From CAVQMB01 sp963713445 (GTDB lineage: Bacteria; Pseudomonadota; Gammaproteobacteria; Competibacterales; Competibacteraceae), in the NCBI GenBank assembly GCA_963713445.1, contig CAVQMB010000043.1, positions 20,303 through 84,302 on the forward strand: 64,000 bases of DNA. Direction: 5' to 3'. Below, piece after piece: positions 25,610 to 34,915 of the stretch. The translations under genes were made by a program, and so were the position numbers. The notes beneath the pieces were generated by a model. That model had not been told where the DNA came from. It searched no databases and saw nothing but the letters and a program-made list of their open reading frames with translations. Positions within the stretch are counted from its first letter, which is position 1. Each line of letters begins with the position of its first letter.

Positions 25610-28510
25610 ATGTCATACCTGAAACTGAGGCCGTCAATGTCGATGAAACGTGCGCTGCCGATCGGGTTGCTGGCGCTGCTGTGGTTACTGGTGACGCTGC
25701 CGGCGCACGCCGTCACGCCAGTCAAGAGCCCCAATGACTCACGCAATTACGAGAGCTTCAAGCTGCCCAACAAACTGCGGGTCCTGCTGATTTCCGATCC
25801 CACCTCGGATAAGGCGGCGGCAGCGCTCGATGTCCACGTCGGCAGCGCCAGCGAGCCTGACAGCCGCCCTGGACTTGCCCATTTCCTCGAGCACATGTTG
25901 TTTCTCGGCACCAAGAAATACCCCCAGCCAGGCGCTTACAACCAGTTTTTGAACGCCCACGGCGGTGACCACAACGCCTATACCGCGTTCGACAACACCA
26001 ATTTCTTCTTTGACGTCGATGCGCACTACCTGAAACCGGCCCTGGACCGCTTCGCCCAATTCTTTATCGCGCCGCTGTTTACCGCCAAATACGTCAGCAA
26101 TGAGCGCCAGGTGGTGCATTCGGAATACCAGTCCGATCTCGGTAGCGACAGCTGGCGCATCAGCAGTGCTCAGCGGCTGAGCTACAATCCGGCACATCCG
26201 GCCTCGCGGTTCAGCATCGGCAGCAAGACCACACTGGCCGACCGGCCCGGTGATGAGGTGCGGGAGGATCTGATCCATTTCTACCGTACCCATTATTCCG
26301 CCAATCTGATGACGCTGGTGGTGCTGGGCAAGGAACCACTGGGTACCCTGAAACAGTGGGTGACAGCGACATTCTCGGCAGTGCCGAACCATAATGTCAG
26401 CGCGCTCAAGATCAAGGCACCATTGTTCCGGTCCCATCAGTTGCCGGAACGGCTCAACGTGATCCCGCTCAAGGATCAGCAGCGGCTGACTCTGAGTTTC
26501 CCGGTGCCACCGGCCAAACCCTACTTCCGTACCAAGCCGCTGGACTACATCGCCAATCTGCTCGGTCACGAAGGTACCGGTAGCCTGTTGTGGCTGTTGA
26601 AGAAGCGTGGCTGGGCCGATTCGCTGTGGGCCGGTGCCAGCAACGATTATGTCAACCGGGGCCTGTTCAGCGTCTCGATCGATCTGACCGACAGCGGTCT
26701 GGCGCATGCCAATGACATCATCGGTCTGGTGTTTCGTGAGCTGCAGCTGATTCGTGACCACGGCATCGTCGCCTGGCGCTACCAGGAGCAGAGCCGGCTC
26801 GCGCAGATTAATTTCCGGTTTCAGAAACGCTCTGCACCGCTCGGCGCGGTGCGACGGCTGGCGGCGAACATGCAGTACTACCCGCTAAAGGACGTGCTGA
26901 GCGGTCCTGACCTGATGACCCAGTATGATCCGGCGCTGATCCAGCGCTATCTGAAAGCTTTGCGGCCGGACAAGATGTTAGTTACGGTTAGCGCCAAAGG
27001 GCTCAAGACTACGGCGGTGGAGCCGTATTTCAAGGTCCCGTATCGGCTTGCTCCAATCGCCGGTAAGACGGTGGCGCAGTGGCGGGCAAACGGTGGCAAG
27101 ACGGCGCTGGCGCTGCCTTCGCCCAACCCCTATATTCCCGACGACCTGGCACTTAAGCCGTTGCCGCAACACCCGAGCCGTGAACCGCGGCAAATCCTGC
27201 ACCGGCCCGGACTGTCGCTGTGGTACCAGCAGGCCGTGGATTTCCGGGTGCCGCGGGCCGAGTACTTCGTGTCGGTACGTTCGCCCAAGGCTAATGACAC
27301 GGCCACCGATGCGATGTTGACCAAGCTCTACGTCAGTGTCCTCAACGACCAGCTCGATGCCCCGACCTATCCGGCCACGCTGGCCGGACTGGATTACGAT
27401 CTTTATCCGCACATCCGTGGTTTCACGTTGCGAATTTCGGGCTACGACGACAAGCAGGCACTGCTGCTCAAGCGTGTGGTCGCGGCATTGCGCCATCCCC
27501 AGATCACTGCCGGCCGCTTCGCGCGGGTCAAGGACGATCTGCGGCGTAGCCTGAAGAGCGCACGCCTGGATCAACCGTATCGGCAGGCACTGCGCCAGGT
27601 CAGCGAGCTGTTGTTAGTGCCAAGCTGGACCATCGACCAGCAATTGGCCGCGCTGAAGCCGCTCACGGCCGGCGACCTCGCGAAGTTTGTACCCAAGCTG
27701 CTGGCCCGGCTGCAGCTGGAGATTTTGGCCTACGGCAACCTGACGGCCCATAAGGCCCGCAGCATGACCGCGGTTCTCAATCAGGATTTGCTGGCCCATG
27801 CCCAGCCTGTCGTGGTGCCGCGCGGTCAGGTGCTTAAACTGTCTCCGGACTCCACCCACAGCCGGGAATTGAGCATAGCCAATAACAACTCGGCGGTGGC
27901 CGTGTATTTCCAGGGTGGGCAGCGTAGCATTACCGAGCGGGCCCGGTTCGCCCTGCTGGCGCAGGCGCTCGACAGTCCGTTCTTTGACCAGCTGCGGACC
28001 GAGCAGCGTCTCGGTTACATCGTCTTTTCGACCTATCTGCCGATGCTGGAGGTGCCCGGGCTGGCACTGGTGGTGCAGTCGCCCAATACAGCGCCCGCAG
28101 CACTGGTCAGCCATATCGGTCAGTTCCTGAAGCAATTCGACAAGACCTTGACCGGAATGGATGGGCAGCGCTTTGCACAGATCAAGGCATCACTTCGCTC
28201 ACGAATCCTGACCCAGGACCACACGATGGCGGATAGGGCGCAGTTCTACTGGCAGGAACTGGACCGCCCCAAGCCGGATTTCGAGGCCCGCCAGCATTTG
28301 GCGGCAGCCGTCAGCGCTATCGGCAAGACCGAACTACTGAGTAGTTACCAGCAGGCGGTACTGGGCAAGGACCACCAGCAGCTGCGGGTGGAGGCACCCG
28401 GCCAGGGGCGCACGAAGACCGCTGCGGCGGTTGGCAACGGTTCTGTCGGTAACCAGATGATCCGTGACCGTGCGGCCTTTCGGGCGGGACTCAAGCGGTT
28501 CCCGGACTGA
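25610..28510 (+). CDS. M16 insulinase-type periplasmic protease (pitrilysin-like)
   Basis: The protein has 966 residues. A signal peptide (hydrophobic 15-32, PAHA cleavage site) leads into the M16 catalytic domain with the inverted zinc motif HFLEH at 91-95 and downstream Glu in NERQVVHSEYQSD. The following domains match protease III/insulysin layout, including EQRLGYIVFSTY near the C-terminus, a conserved Arg-Tyr substrate clamp. It should degrade small peptides in the periplasm. AGAGG lies upstream of ATG 25610. Length is normal for pitrilysin. Confidence 0.92.
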   Translation: MSYLKLRPSMSMKRALPIGLLALLWLLVTLPAHAVTPVKSPNDSRNYESFKLPNKLRVLLISDPTSDKAAAALDVHVGSASEPDSRPGLAHFLEHMLFLGTKKYPQPGAYNQFLNAHGGDHNAYTAFDNTNFFFDVDAHYLKPALDRFAQFFIAPLFTAKYVSNERQVVHSEYQSDLGSDSWRISSAQRLSYNPAHPASRFSIGSKTTLADRPGDEVREDLIHFYRTHYSANLMTLVVLGKEPLGTLKQWVTATFSAVPNHNVSALKIKAPLFRSHQLPERLNVIPLKDQQRLTLSFPVPPAKPYFRTKPLDYIANLLGHEGTGSLLWLLKKRGWADSLWAGASNDYVNRGLFSVSIDLTDSGLAHANDIIGLVFRELQLIRDHGIVAWRYQEQSRLAQINFRFQKRSAPLGAVRRLAANMQYYPLKDVLSGPDLMTQYDPALIQRYLKALRPDKMLVTVSAKGLKTTAVEPYFKVPYRLAPIAGKTVAQWRANGGKTALALPSPNPYIPDDLALKPLPQHPSREPRQILHRPGLSLWYQQAVDFRVPRAEYFVSVRSPKANDTATDAMLTKLYVSVLNDQLDAPTYPATLAGLDYDLYPHIRGFTLRISGYDDKQALLLKRVVAALRHPQITAGRFARVKDDLRRSLKSARLDQPYRQALRQVSELLLVPSWTIDQQLAALKPLTAGDLAKFVPKLLARLQLEILAYGNLTAHKARSMTAVLNQDLLAHAQPVVVPRGQVLKLSPDSTHSRELSIANNNSAVAVYFQGGQRSITERARFALLAQALDSPFFDQLRTEQRLGYIVFSTYLPMLEVPGLALVVQSPNTAPAALVSHIGQFLKQFDKTLTGMDGQRFAQIKASLRSRILTQDHTMADRAQFYWQELDRPKPDFEARQHLAAAVSAIGKTELLSSYQQAVLGKDHQQLRVEAPGQGRTKTAAAVGNGSVGNQMIRDRAAFRAGLKRFPD

Positions 28511-28600
28511 GCGTTGCAGGCGAATGGGTGATTTGGCGGCGGAAATCGCGCACAATCCCGGCTTGTCTCTGCCGACTGACGGTCCGTTCAACTTCAACCC

Positions 28601-30187
28601 ATGGAATCCTCCGGCGTAATGCGACTTGCCGAACAGCGACTTACCCGCCTGCTCAATGCCGGCCAGCAGCACCTGCTGGCCGGCGGCCGGGTCGGGCTGG
28701 AGAAGGAAGGCCTGCGACTCACCCGCGATGGACTGATTGCCCAAAGCCCACACCCGGCGGGTCTGGGAGCACCCCTGACGCATCCCTATGTCACCACGGA
28801 TTATTCGGAAGCCCTGCTCGAACTGATCACCCCGCCACTGGGCTCGAGTGCCGAGGCGCTCGCGTTCCTGCGCGAGCTGCATGGCTTCGTGCATCGGCAG
28901 CTGGGTGATGAACTGCTGTGGGCGGCCAGTATGCCATGCGTGGTGGCGGGGGAGGACAGTATCCCGATCGCCCGCTACGGTGACTCCAACCTCGGCCGGC
29001 TAAAGCACGTATACCGGGTCGGACTGGGCTACCGCTACGGCAAGGTGATGCAGGTCATCGCCGGGCTGCATTTCAATTACTCGCTGCCGGAAGCGTTCTG
29101 GCCCGTGTACCAGCAATTGGAGGGTGTCGACGGCAGGCTGCAGGACTTCATCAGCCAGCACTATTTCGGCCTGATGCGTAACGTCCAGCGCTACGGCTGG
29201 TTGCTGCTGTACCTGTTTGGGGCGTCGCCGGCGGTCTGTAAGTCGTTCCTGCGCGGCCAGCAGGCGGTGTCGCTGACCGAGTTCGACGCCAACACCTGGT
29301 ATGACCCGTATGCCACCTCGCTGCGCATGAGCGATATCGGTTACACCAACAAGCGCCGTTGCGCGCTCAAGGTAAGCTACGACGACCTGAATGCGTTCAG
29401 CGCCAGCCTGATCGATGCGCTGCATACACCGTGTCCGCCCTATCAGGCGATCGGTGTGGAAGTCGACCACGATTACCGGCAGCTCAACGCCAATGTGTTG
29501 CAGATCGAGGACGAGTATTACAGCATCGTCCGGCCCAAGCAGCTGCCTGACGCAGGCCAGCGCCCACTGGCGGCCTTGCGCCAGCGTGGTGTGCGCTACG
29601 TGGAGTTGCGCAGCAGCGACATCGACGTGTTCGAGCCGGCTGGTGTCGGTCCGCATCAGCTGCATTTTCAGGAAGCCTTCCTGATTTTCTGTCTGCTGGC
29701 CGATAGCCCACCGATCAGCGCTGACGAGCAGAACCGGATCGACTACAATTTACTGATGACCGCACGCCAGGGGCGCGACCCTGCATTGCGCTTGTGGGGG
29801 GAGGCCGGTGACCGTCGGCTGGCCGACTGGGGGCGGGCGATCTGTCAGGCACTGGAAGGAATCTGCGACACTCTGGACAGTGGGCAAACCGAGGCCGTCT
29901 ACAGTGCGGCCCTCGCGCATCAACGGGCCGCCCTGGACGATCCTGAACAAACCCTTTCGGCGCGGGTGCTGGATGCGATGCGGGCCGACCGGCTGGGGTT
30001 CTATCATTTCGCCAAGGCGCAGTCGGAACGTTTCCAGCAACGCTTCCGCAACAGCCCGCAGAGCCGCGCAAGAACCGAAGAATTTGCAGCCCTGGTGCAA
30101 TACTCCCACGAGCAGCAACAGCGTCTGGAGGGGGATGATCAGCAGTCCTTCGGAGCGTTTCTGCAGGCCTATCTGGCGCAACTTTAA
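28601..30187 (+). CDS. gshA: Glutamate-cysteine ligase
   Basis: The 528-residue product is the E. coli-type GshA length. GRVGLEKEGLRLTRDG is the ATP/Glu-binding N-terminus, TDYSEALLELITPPL and LWAASMPC follow, and GLHFNYSLPEAFW, YFGLMRNVQRYGWLLLYLFGASPA and YVELRSSDIDVF are further conserved blocks. It catalyses the first step of glutathione synthesis. gshB is not nearby. The gene stands 90 nt behind the protease gene and may share its transcript. Confidence 0.96.
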   Translation: MESSGVMRLAEQRLTRLLNAGQQHLLAGGRVGLEKEGLRLTRDGLIAQSPHPAGLGAPLTHPYVTTDYSEALLELITPPLGSSAEALAFLRELHGFVHRQLGDELLWAASMPCVVAGEDSIPIARYGDSNLGRLKHVYRVGLGYRYGKVMQVIAGLHFNYSLPEAFWPVYQQLEGVDGRLQDFISQHYFGLMRNVQRYGWLLLYLFGASPAVCKSFLRGQQAVSLTEFDANTWYDPYATSLRMSDIGYTNKRRCALKVSYDDLNAFSASLIDALHTPCPPYQAIGVEVDHDYRQLNANVLQIEDEYYSIVRPKQLPDAGQRPLAALRQRGVRYVELRSSDIDVFEPAGVGPHQLHFQEAFLIFCLLADSPPISADEQNRIDYNLLMTARQGRDPALRLWGEAGDRRLADWGRAICQALEGICDTLDSGQTEAVYSAALAHQRAALDDPEQTLSARVLDAMRADRLGFYHFAKAQSERFQQRFRNSPQSRARTEEFAALVQYSHEQQQRLEGDDQQSFGAFLQAYLAQL

Positions 30188-30256
30188 AGTGGTTGTGGCA
30201 CGTTGCCGCTACTTTGTACTCTAAAGAACTATAGTCATGGTACAGGACGTCGAAAG

Positions 30257-30715
30257 ATGAATACGCTTCGCCACGTCTCGCTGCTGTCCGGATTGGTTGG
30301 TGCCGCGCTGTTGACCCTGAGTGGCTGCGCCAGCCAGGTGCAGCATCGGAAAGCGCCGCAGCCGCCGCTGTCGCCGCCGCCGGAATATCAGCAACTCGGG
30401 ACCCAACAGTCGTCTTCGGACCACAAGCAGGCAGCACCGGCACAGGCCCAACCGGAGTCCCCGACGCTGCCGCAGCAGCAGGACAACGCCAGCGTTAGAG
30501 CCCGGGTGCCCAGTTCAGTCGGTCAGATCAAGCCGGATGCCGAGCAGGGGTTTCTGCCCGGTGTCAAACGGCAGCAACAAGCCAAGGGTGACCCCAACGC
30601 AGCGCTGCCGTTCGAAAAGCGACTCCAGGAGCGGGACCAGCGTATCAAGATGGGGCTGGAAGGCACTCAGCAGCAGTCGGCGCCAGTGGGTAACGTAATC
30701 GACAGCGGATTCTGA
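30257..30715 (+). CDS. Small putative lipoprotein, Gln/Pro-rich, function unknown
   Basis: ATG at 30257 gives 152 residues. The N-terminal helix ends in a lipobox LTLSGC with Cys24 as the lipidation site. The rest is low-complexity, Pro/Gln-rich and probably disordered (PPLSPPPEYQQ, PTLPQQQ), with a charged stretch EKRLQERDQRI near the C-terminus. Asp is not at position +2, so outer-membrane sorting is expected. No family is recognised. Confidence 0.7.
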   Translation: MNTLRHVSLLSGLVGAALLTLSGCASQVQHRKAPQPPLSPPPEYQQLGTQQSSSDHKQAAPAQAQPESPTLPQQQDNASVRARVPSSVGQIKPDAEQGFLPGVKRQQQAKGDPNAALPFEKRLQERDQRIKMGLEGTQQQSAPVGNVIDSGF

Positions 30716-30783
30716 GTCGCCAGCGGATTTCGTGGCGTAGCAAGGAGCCGCCGACTGGCGGAGACCGGCAGAAGTGGTGCGAC

Positions 30784-32067
30784 TCAGCGGTAGCCGCGGA
30801 CGTGTGACCAGCCACGGTAGGCAGCAGTATGCAGCTCGACGTTATGGACCCGCAGAATATCAACGCCTTGCTGGCATAAAGCAAGTGACGCGCCAACCGT
30901 CGCGTAGTCCCGTTCGGCACGGCTTCCCCAGGCGAAGTTGCGCAGGTGGGATTTGCGGGAATGGCCGATCAGCAGTCGCAGGCCGTGGTTGCGCAAGCGC
31001 CCTGTCTGCTGCAGCAGTGCCAGTGACTGGGCACCGGTCTTACCGAAACCAATACCGGGATCCAGGATGATGCGCTCCACCGCGATGCCGGCCGCCTGCC
31101 ACTGTTCCAGACGTTCGCCCAGCCACTGCTCGACGGCTGCGACCGGGTCAGTGTCGGCAGGCAGGACGTGCTGTCGATCGGCGGGTAATCCAAGCTGGTG
31201 CATGGCGATCCAGGTGGCACCACCCGAGCGCGCCAGCGCCAGCATTGCGGGGTCACTCAGGCCACCCACATCGTTGATGATGTCGACGCCGGCGGCCAGC
31301 GCGCGTTCGGCCACCTCCGGATGGTAGGTGTCGACGCTCAATTGTGGCCGCAGCGGATCGTCACCCAGGTGTTGCTGGATACGCTCCAGCGCCGGCGCGA
31401 GTCGGGCCCATTCCAGTGCGGCGCTCAGCGGTTGCGCCCCGGGGCGGGTCGATTCGGCACCGAGGTCGATGATCTGGGCGCCGGCTCTGAGCAGTGCGGT
31501 GAGATGCGGCTCCAGCCGTTTCCAGTCGTTGAGCTCGCCGCCGTCGGAGAACGAATCCGGGGTCAGGTTGACGATTGCCATCCACAGCGGAATCGGCGTT
31601 GTGTTCCGGGTCCACTCCAACACTGTGTGCGCTTCCTTGCCAGGTATCCGCAGTCCGGGGTTGAGGTGCAGCAACGGCGTCAGCAGAAAATTCAGTTCGG
31701 TCAGTTCGGGGCGGGGTAGCGTCAGCTCCGGGGTGTCGATTGCGGTATCACCCCATAACAGCAGATCGATGTCGATCTCGCGCGGCGCCCAACGTGACGC
31801 CGGCGGTGGTTGCATTGCGCGCTGCAGGGCCTTGGTGGCCTGTAAACAATCGTTCAACGTGCCATTGAACTTTGCTTCAAGGACTACGTTGAGAAACGGC
31901 CGATTCCAGTCCTCTGGTGCCAGCGCCGGCAGCCAGGCCGGCGACTCCACTACCGGTGACACCCGTTGTAGCGTGATGCCAAAACGCCTGAGGCCGGCGA
32001 TGGCGCGCCGCAGATTGTCACGGCGGTGCCCCAGGTTGGATCCGAGTCCCAGGTATAGCGTGGTCAT
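30784..32067 (-). CDS. folKP: FolK-FolP fusion: HPPK + dihydropteroate synthase
   Basis: This is one 427-residue chain. Residues 1 to about 155 are 6-hydroxymethyl-dihydropterin pyrophosphokinase (LYLGLGSNLGHRRDNL, RWAPREIDIDLLLWG). Residues from about 160 are dihydropteroate synthase (MAIVNLTPDSFSDGG, DLGAESTRPGA, VDIINDVGG, ILDPGIGFGKT, LIGHSRKS). The two consecutive steps of folate synthesis are therefore on one polypeptide; in most proteobacteria folK and folP are separate. The gene is divergent from the FixL-type kinase and convergent with the lipoprotein gene. Confidence 0.95.
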   Translation of the reverse strand: MTTLYLGLGSNLGHRRDNLRRAIAGLRRFGITLQRVSPVVESPAWLPALAPEDWNRPFLNVVLEAKFNGTLNDCLQATKALQRAMQPPPASRWAPREIDIDLLLWGDTAIDTPELTLPRPELTELNFLLTPLLHLNPGLRIPGKEAHTVLEWTRNTTPIPLWMAIVNLTPDSFSDGGELNDWKRLEPHLTALLRAGAQIIDLGAESTRPGAQPLSAALEWARLAPALERIQQHLGDDPLRPQLSVDTYHPEVAERALAAGVDIINDVGGLSDPAMLALARSGGATWIAMHQLGLPADRQHVLPADTDPVAAVEQWLGERLEQWQAAGIAVERIILDPGIGFGKTGAQSLALLQQTGRLRNHGLRLLIGHSRKSHLRNFAWGSRAERDYATVGASLALCQQGVDILRVHNVELHTAAYRGWSHVRGYR

Positions 32068-32229
32068 GAGTGGTCTGTTCGGCCCCTAAGCAATAACAAA
32101 CATTTCGGCACGCGTCGGGACGCGCGCCGGCTCTGTCTTATATACTCCACGATATACGTGCCGCCACAAGCCCGCAATAATTAGCTATTCTGGTTAAATT
32201 CGGTATGTTCGTTAGTTGGTCGAAGGCTC

Positions 32230-33798
32230 ATGGGAACCACCGATTTTTTGCGCTTTGCTGACTGCTTTACCGAAGCGCTGCTGATGGTTTCGTCGCAGGG
32301 GGGCTTGCTCGCCGCCAACGGTGCGGGCCGCGAGCTGTTGGGTTTGACCGGCCGGGTGACCGGTGAACCAGCGCTGGATGCCTTCGTCAATGAAGCCCCG
32401 GGGCGTCTGGTAGGGTATCTGCAAGCGTGTGCAGTGAGTGAGCGTCCGCTTACCAGCTCGCTGCATTTTCAGCGCCAGGGCGGGCCGGCGCAGGTGCTAT
32501 GCCAGGGCCGCGGGGTCAACTGTAACGACCCGGCGACACCCGTACTGGTGCGCTGCCTGCCGAGTCAGGGGCTGAGCTTCGACGCCAGCCTGTTGAGCAA
32601 CTCACTGGATCAGTTGCGCCAGGAAATCGGCCGCCGGCAGCAGGTCGAGGCGCAGTTGTCGGATTCGATGGCCCATGCCCAGGCGGTGCTCGACACGGCG
32701 GCGGATACCATCATCACTATAGATCAACAGGGTATCATCCAGTCGTTCAACGCGGCGGCCGAGCGGCTATTCGGTTACCGGGCCGAAGAGATGATCGGCC
32801 AGAATGTCAGACTGCTGATGCCGCAGCCCTATCGCGAGGAACACGACGACTACCTGGACCGCTACTTGCGCACCGGTGAGAAGCGGATCATCGGTATCGG
32901 GCGGGAAGTGCAGGCGGTGCGCCGGGATGGTCGGATATTTCCAATCGAACTGGCGGTGAGCGAGATCCGCCTCGGCAAGACGCGGCATTTTACCGGCATC
33001 ATCCGCGATATCACCGAACGCAAACAGGCCGAGCAGCGTCTGCGTCAGCGCGAAGAGGAAGCCCGGCAGCAGCGCGAGCGGCTAGTGCACGTTGGCCGGC
33101 TCAGCACCATGGGGGAGCTGGCAGCAGGCATAGCCCACGAAATCAATCAGCCACTGACGGCGATTGCGGCCTACGCTAACGCCTGCCAGCGTCTGTTGAC
33201 ACTGGCAGGCGGCGACCCGGCTGATGTGCTGGTAACGCTGGAAAAGATCAGCACTCAGGCGCAGCGGGCGGGGCAGGTAATCCAGCGCCTGCGGGGCATG
33301 ATCCGCAGGCGCGACAGTTGCCGCGAGCCCTGTGATCTGAACCGCCTGATCGAGGACACGCTGGTGCTGTCCGAGTCCGATGCCCGACTGCATGCGATCG
33401 CGTTATCGACCGACCTGGCCGCAGAACCTCTGCCGGTTGTGGTCGATCCGATCCAGATCCAGCAGGTGTTGCTTAACCTGATCCGTAACGGCATCGACGC
33501 GATGCTGGAAGCGGCTGCGAGTGACGCTGCCATTAAGGTCCGTACCGGGCGCCTGAACGACGACTTTGTCGAGGTCAGGGTGCGCGATCAGGGCGTCGGC
33601 ATTCCGACCGAGCTTCGCAAGCAGCTGTTTAGTCCCTTTTTTACCACAAAGGCCCAGGGCATCGGCCTTGGCTTGTCGATCAGTCGTTCCATCATTACCT
33701 CTCATGGGGGCCGGCTGGTGTGTGAGCCCAATCCCGACCGTGGTGTCAGCATGGTATTCACCCTGCCGTTGGCTCTGGAGGCAACTCGTGCCGACTAG
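32230..33798 (+). CDS. fixL: FixL-type haem-PAS oxygen-sensing histidine kinase
   Basis: The 522-residue protein is soluble, with no membrane helix. A degenerate PAS occupies about 1-120, and a second PAS (about 150-270) closely resembles the FixL haem domain: FNAAAERLFGY, MPQPYREEHDDYLDRYL, TGEKRIIGIGREV. His205 matches the proximal haem ligand and Arg225, exactly 20 residues on, matches the regulatory Arg of rhizobial FixL (His200/Arg220). The kinase core has GELAAGIAHEINQPL (phospho-His303), an N box (LLNLIRNGIDA), and GVGIP and GIGLGLSISRSI ATP motifs. It likely phosphorylates the FixJ-type regulator encoded immediately downstream (11-nt overlap) under low oxygen. Confidence 0.9.
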   Translation: MGTTDFLRFADCFTEALLMVSSQGGLLAANGAGRELLGLTGRVTGEPALDAFVNEAPGRLVGYLQACAVSERPLTSSLHFQRQGGPAQVLCQGRGVNCNDPATPVLVRCLPSQGLSFDASLLSNSLDQLRQEIGRRQQVEAQLSDSMAHAQAVLDTAADTIITIDQQGIIQSFNAAAERLFGYRAEEMIGQNVRLLMPQPYREEHDDYLDRYLRTGEKRIIGIGREVQAVRRDGRIFPIELAVSEIRLGKTRHFTGIIRDITERKQAEQRLRQREEEARQQRERLVHVGRLSTMGELAAGIAHEINQPLTAIAAYANACQRLLTLAGGDPADVLVTLEKISTQAQRAGQVIQRLRGMIRRRDSCREPCDLNRLIEDTLVLSESDARLHAIALSTDLAAEPLPVVVDPIQIQQVLLNLIRNGIDAMLEAAASDAAIKVRTGRLNDDFVEVRVRDQGVGIPTELRKQLFSPFFTTKAQGIGLGLSISRSIITSHGGRLVCEPNPDRGVSMVFTLPLALEATRAD

Positions 33799-34417
33799 GT
33801 TACAACGTGTGTTCGTAGTCGACGACGACGAGGCCGTACGTGATTCACTGGCTCTGCTGCTGCGTTCGGTGGGCCTGGAAGTGGCAAGTTTCGACGGTGC
33901 CCAGGCGTTCCTGGATGAGCTGAGCGAGCGTGATTGCGGCTGTCTGGTGCTGGATATCCGTATGCCCGGCATGAGCGGCTTGGAGTTACTGCAGCGGCTG
34001 CGTGATCAGGGCAACGAATTGCCCATCATCTTTATCACCGGCCATGGCGATGTGCCAATGGCGGTAGAAGCAATGAAGCTAGGGGCGCTGGATTTTCTAC
34101 AGAAGCCGTTCCGTGATCAGCAACTGCTGGACCGGATTCAGCAAGCCCTGGCGCAGGAATCATCGCAGCGCCAGTCGCGAGCTGGCCGTGACCAGCTGCG
34201 CCAGAGATTGAGCGATCTAACCGCGCGTGAACGCCAGGTACTGAACCGGCTGCTGGAAGGCAAGGCCAACAAGGTTATCGCGATCGAACTGGAACTCAGC
34301 CAGAGGACCGTGGAGATTCACCGGGCGCGGGTCATGGAGAAGATGCAGGCCCGGTCGCTCGCGGAACTGGTTCGGTTCGTGCTGCACGCCGACGGCGCTG
34401 ATTCGCAGCCTATTTGA
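33788..34417 (+). CDS. fixJ: FixJ-type response regulator (receiver + LuxR HTH)
   Basis: GTG at 33788, with GGAGG upstream and inside the kinase 3' end, gives 209 residues. The receiver is canonical: acidic VVDDDE, phospho-Asp56 in LVLDIRMPGMSG, Thr84 in FITGHGDVP, Lys106 in QKPF. A linker leads to a LuxR-type HTH (LTARERQVLNRLLEGKANKVIAIELELS region, about 140-205). Rhizobial FixJ activates fixK transcription. Here FNR/FixK-type boxes lie in front of several following operons, but no fixK/fnr gene is within the window. The stop overlaps one such box. Confidence 0.92.
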   Translation: MPTRLQRVFVVDDDEAVRDSLALLLRSVGLEVASFDGAQAFLDELSERDCGCLVLDIRMPGMSGLELLQRLRDQGNELPIIFITGHGDVPMAVEAMKLGALDFLQKPFRDQQLLDRIQQALAQESSQRQSRAGRDQLRQRLSDLTARERQVLNRLLEGKANKVIAIELELSQRTVEIHRARVMEKMQARSLAELVRFVLHADGADSQPI

Positions 34418-34427
34418 TTTAGATCAA
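34414..34427 (+). promoter_or_regulatory. FNR/FixK-type box TTGATTTAGATCAA (perfect)
   Basis: This is a perfect TTGAT-N4-ATCAA palindrome overlapping the fixJ stop, just upstream of the receiver/universal-stress genes. Class II spacing (activator centre near -41.5) would put the transcript start near 34462, almost at the second ATG of the next gene. Confidence 0.75.
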
Positions 34428-34450
34428 TACGGTGCGGAATGGCTTGAGCG

Positions 34451-34861
34451 ATGCTACGCCGCATGAGCGAGCATCAGGTTGTTGCCAACGCAACCGTCTA
34501 TGTGGTCGACGCCGATACGGCAGTGCGGGAGGGTTTACAGGCGCTGTTTGCCGCCTTGCCGAATCCGGTTCGGGTCTACCCCAGCGCCGAGGAATTCCTG
34601 GCCGAATTGCCAGCAGCGCCGTGCGGTTGTCTGATCGTGGAACTTAATCTGCCGGGCATTGACGGGCTGGAGTTGCTTGAGCAGTTGCGTCAGCGCGGCA
34701 TCCAATTGCCGGTCATCATGCTGGCCACCAGCAGTGATGTGCCGACGGCGGTGCGTGCCATGCGTGGCGGAGCGCTGGACTTCATCGACAAGCCGTTCGT
34801 CGATCGGGTGCTATTGAGCCGGGTGCGCCAGGTTCTGACCATGGCACCGGTTGTAACCTGA
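34451..34861 (+). CDS. Stand-alone degenerate receiver domain (pseudo-receiver)
   Basis: This is a 136-residue single receiver related to the FixJ receiver, without output domain. Aligned to FixJ, the phospho-Asp is replaced by Glu64 (LIVELNLPG against LVLDIRMPG), the switch Thr by Ala92 (LATSSDVP against ITGHGDVP) and one of the acidic-pocket Asp by Ala21 (VVDADT). The Lys of DKPF (114) is kept. It cannot be phosphorylated in the usual way. Glu may mimic the active state, or the protein may compete for FixL or FixJ. ATG 34451 or 34463 could be the start. Confidence 0.82.
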   Translation: MLRRMSEHQVVANATVYVVDADTAVREGLQALFAALPNPVRVYPSAEEFLAELPAAPCGCLIVELNLPGIDGLELLEQLRQRGIQLPVIMLATSSDVPTAVRAMRGGALDFIDKPFVDRVLLSRVRQVLTMAPVVT

Positions 34862-34915
34862 GCATACGCGCGATAGGCGTTCGCTGAGATTCCAATTACA
34901 TCAAGGAGAAATTCG

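Noticed and set aside
25739..26761. 340-residue minus-strand ORF inside the M16 protease gene
   Set aside because: Antisense shadow; no RBS or recognisable domain, and the sense gene is intact.
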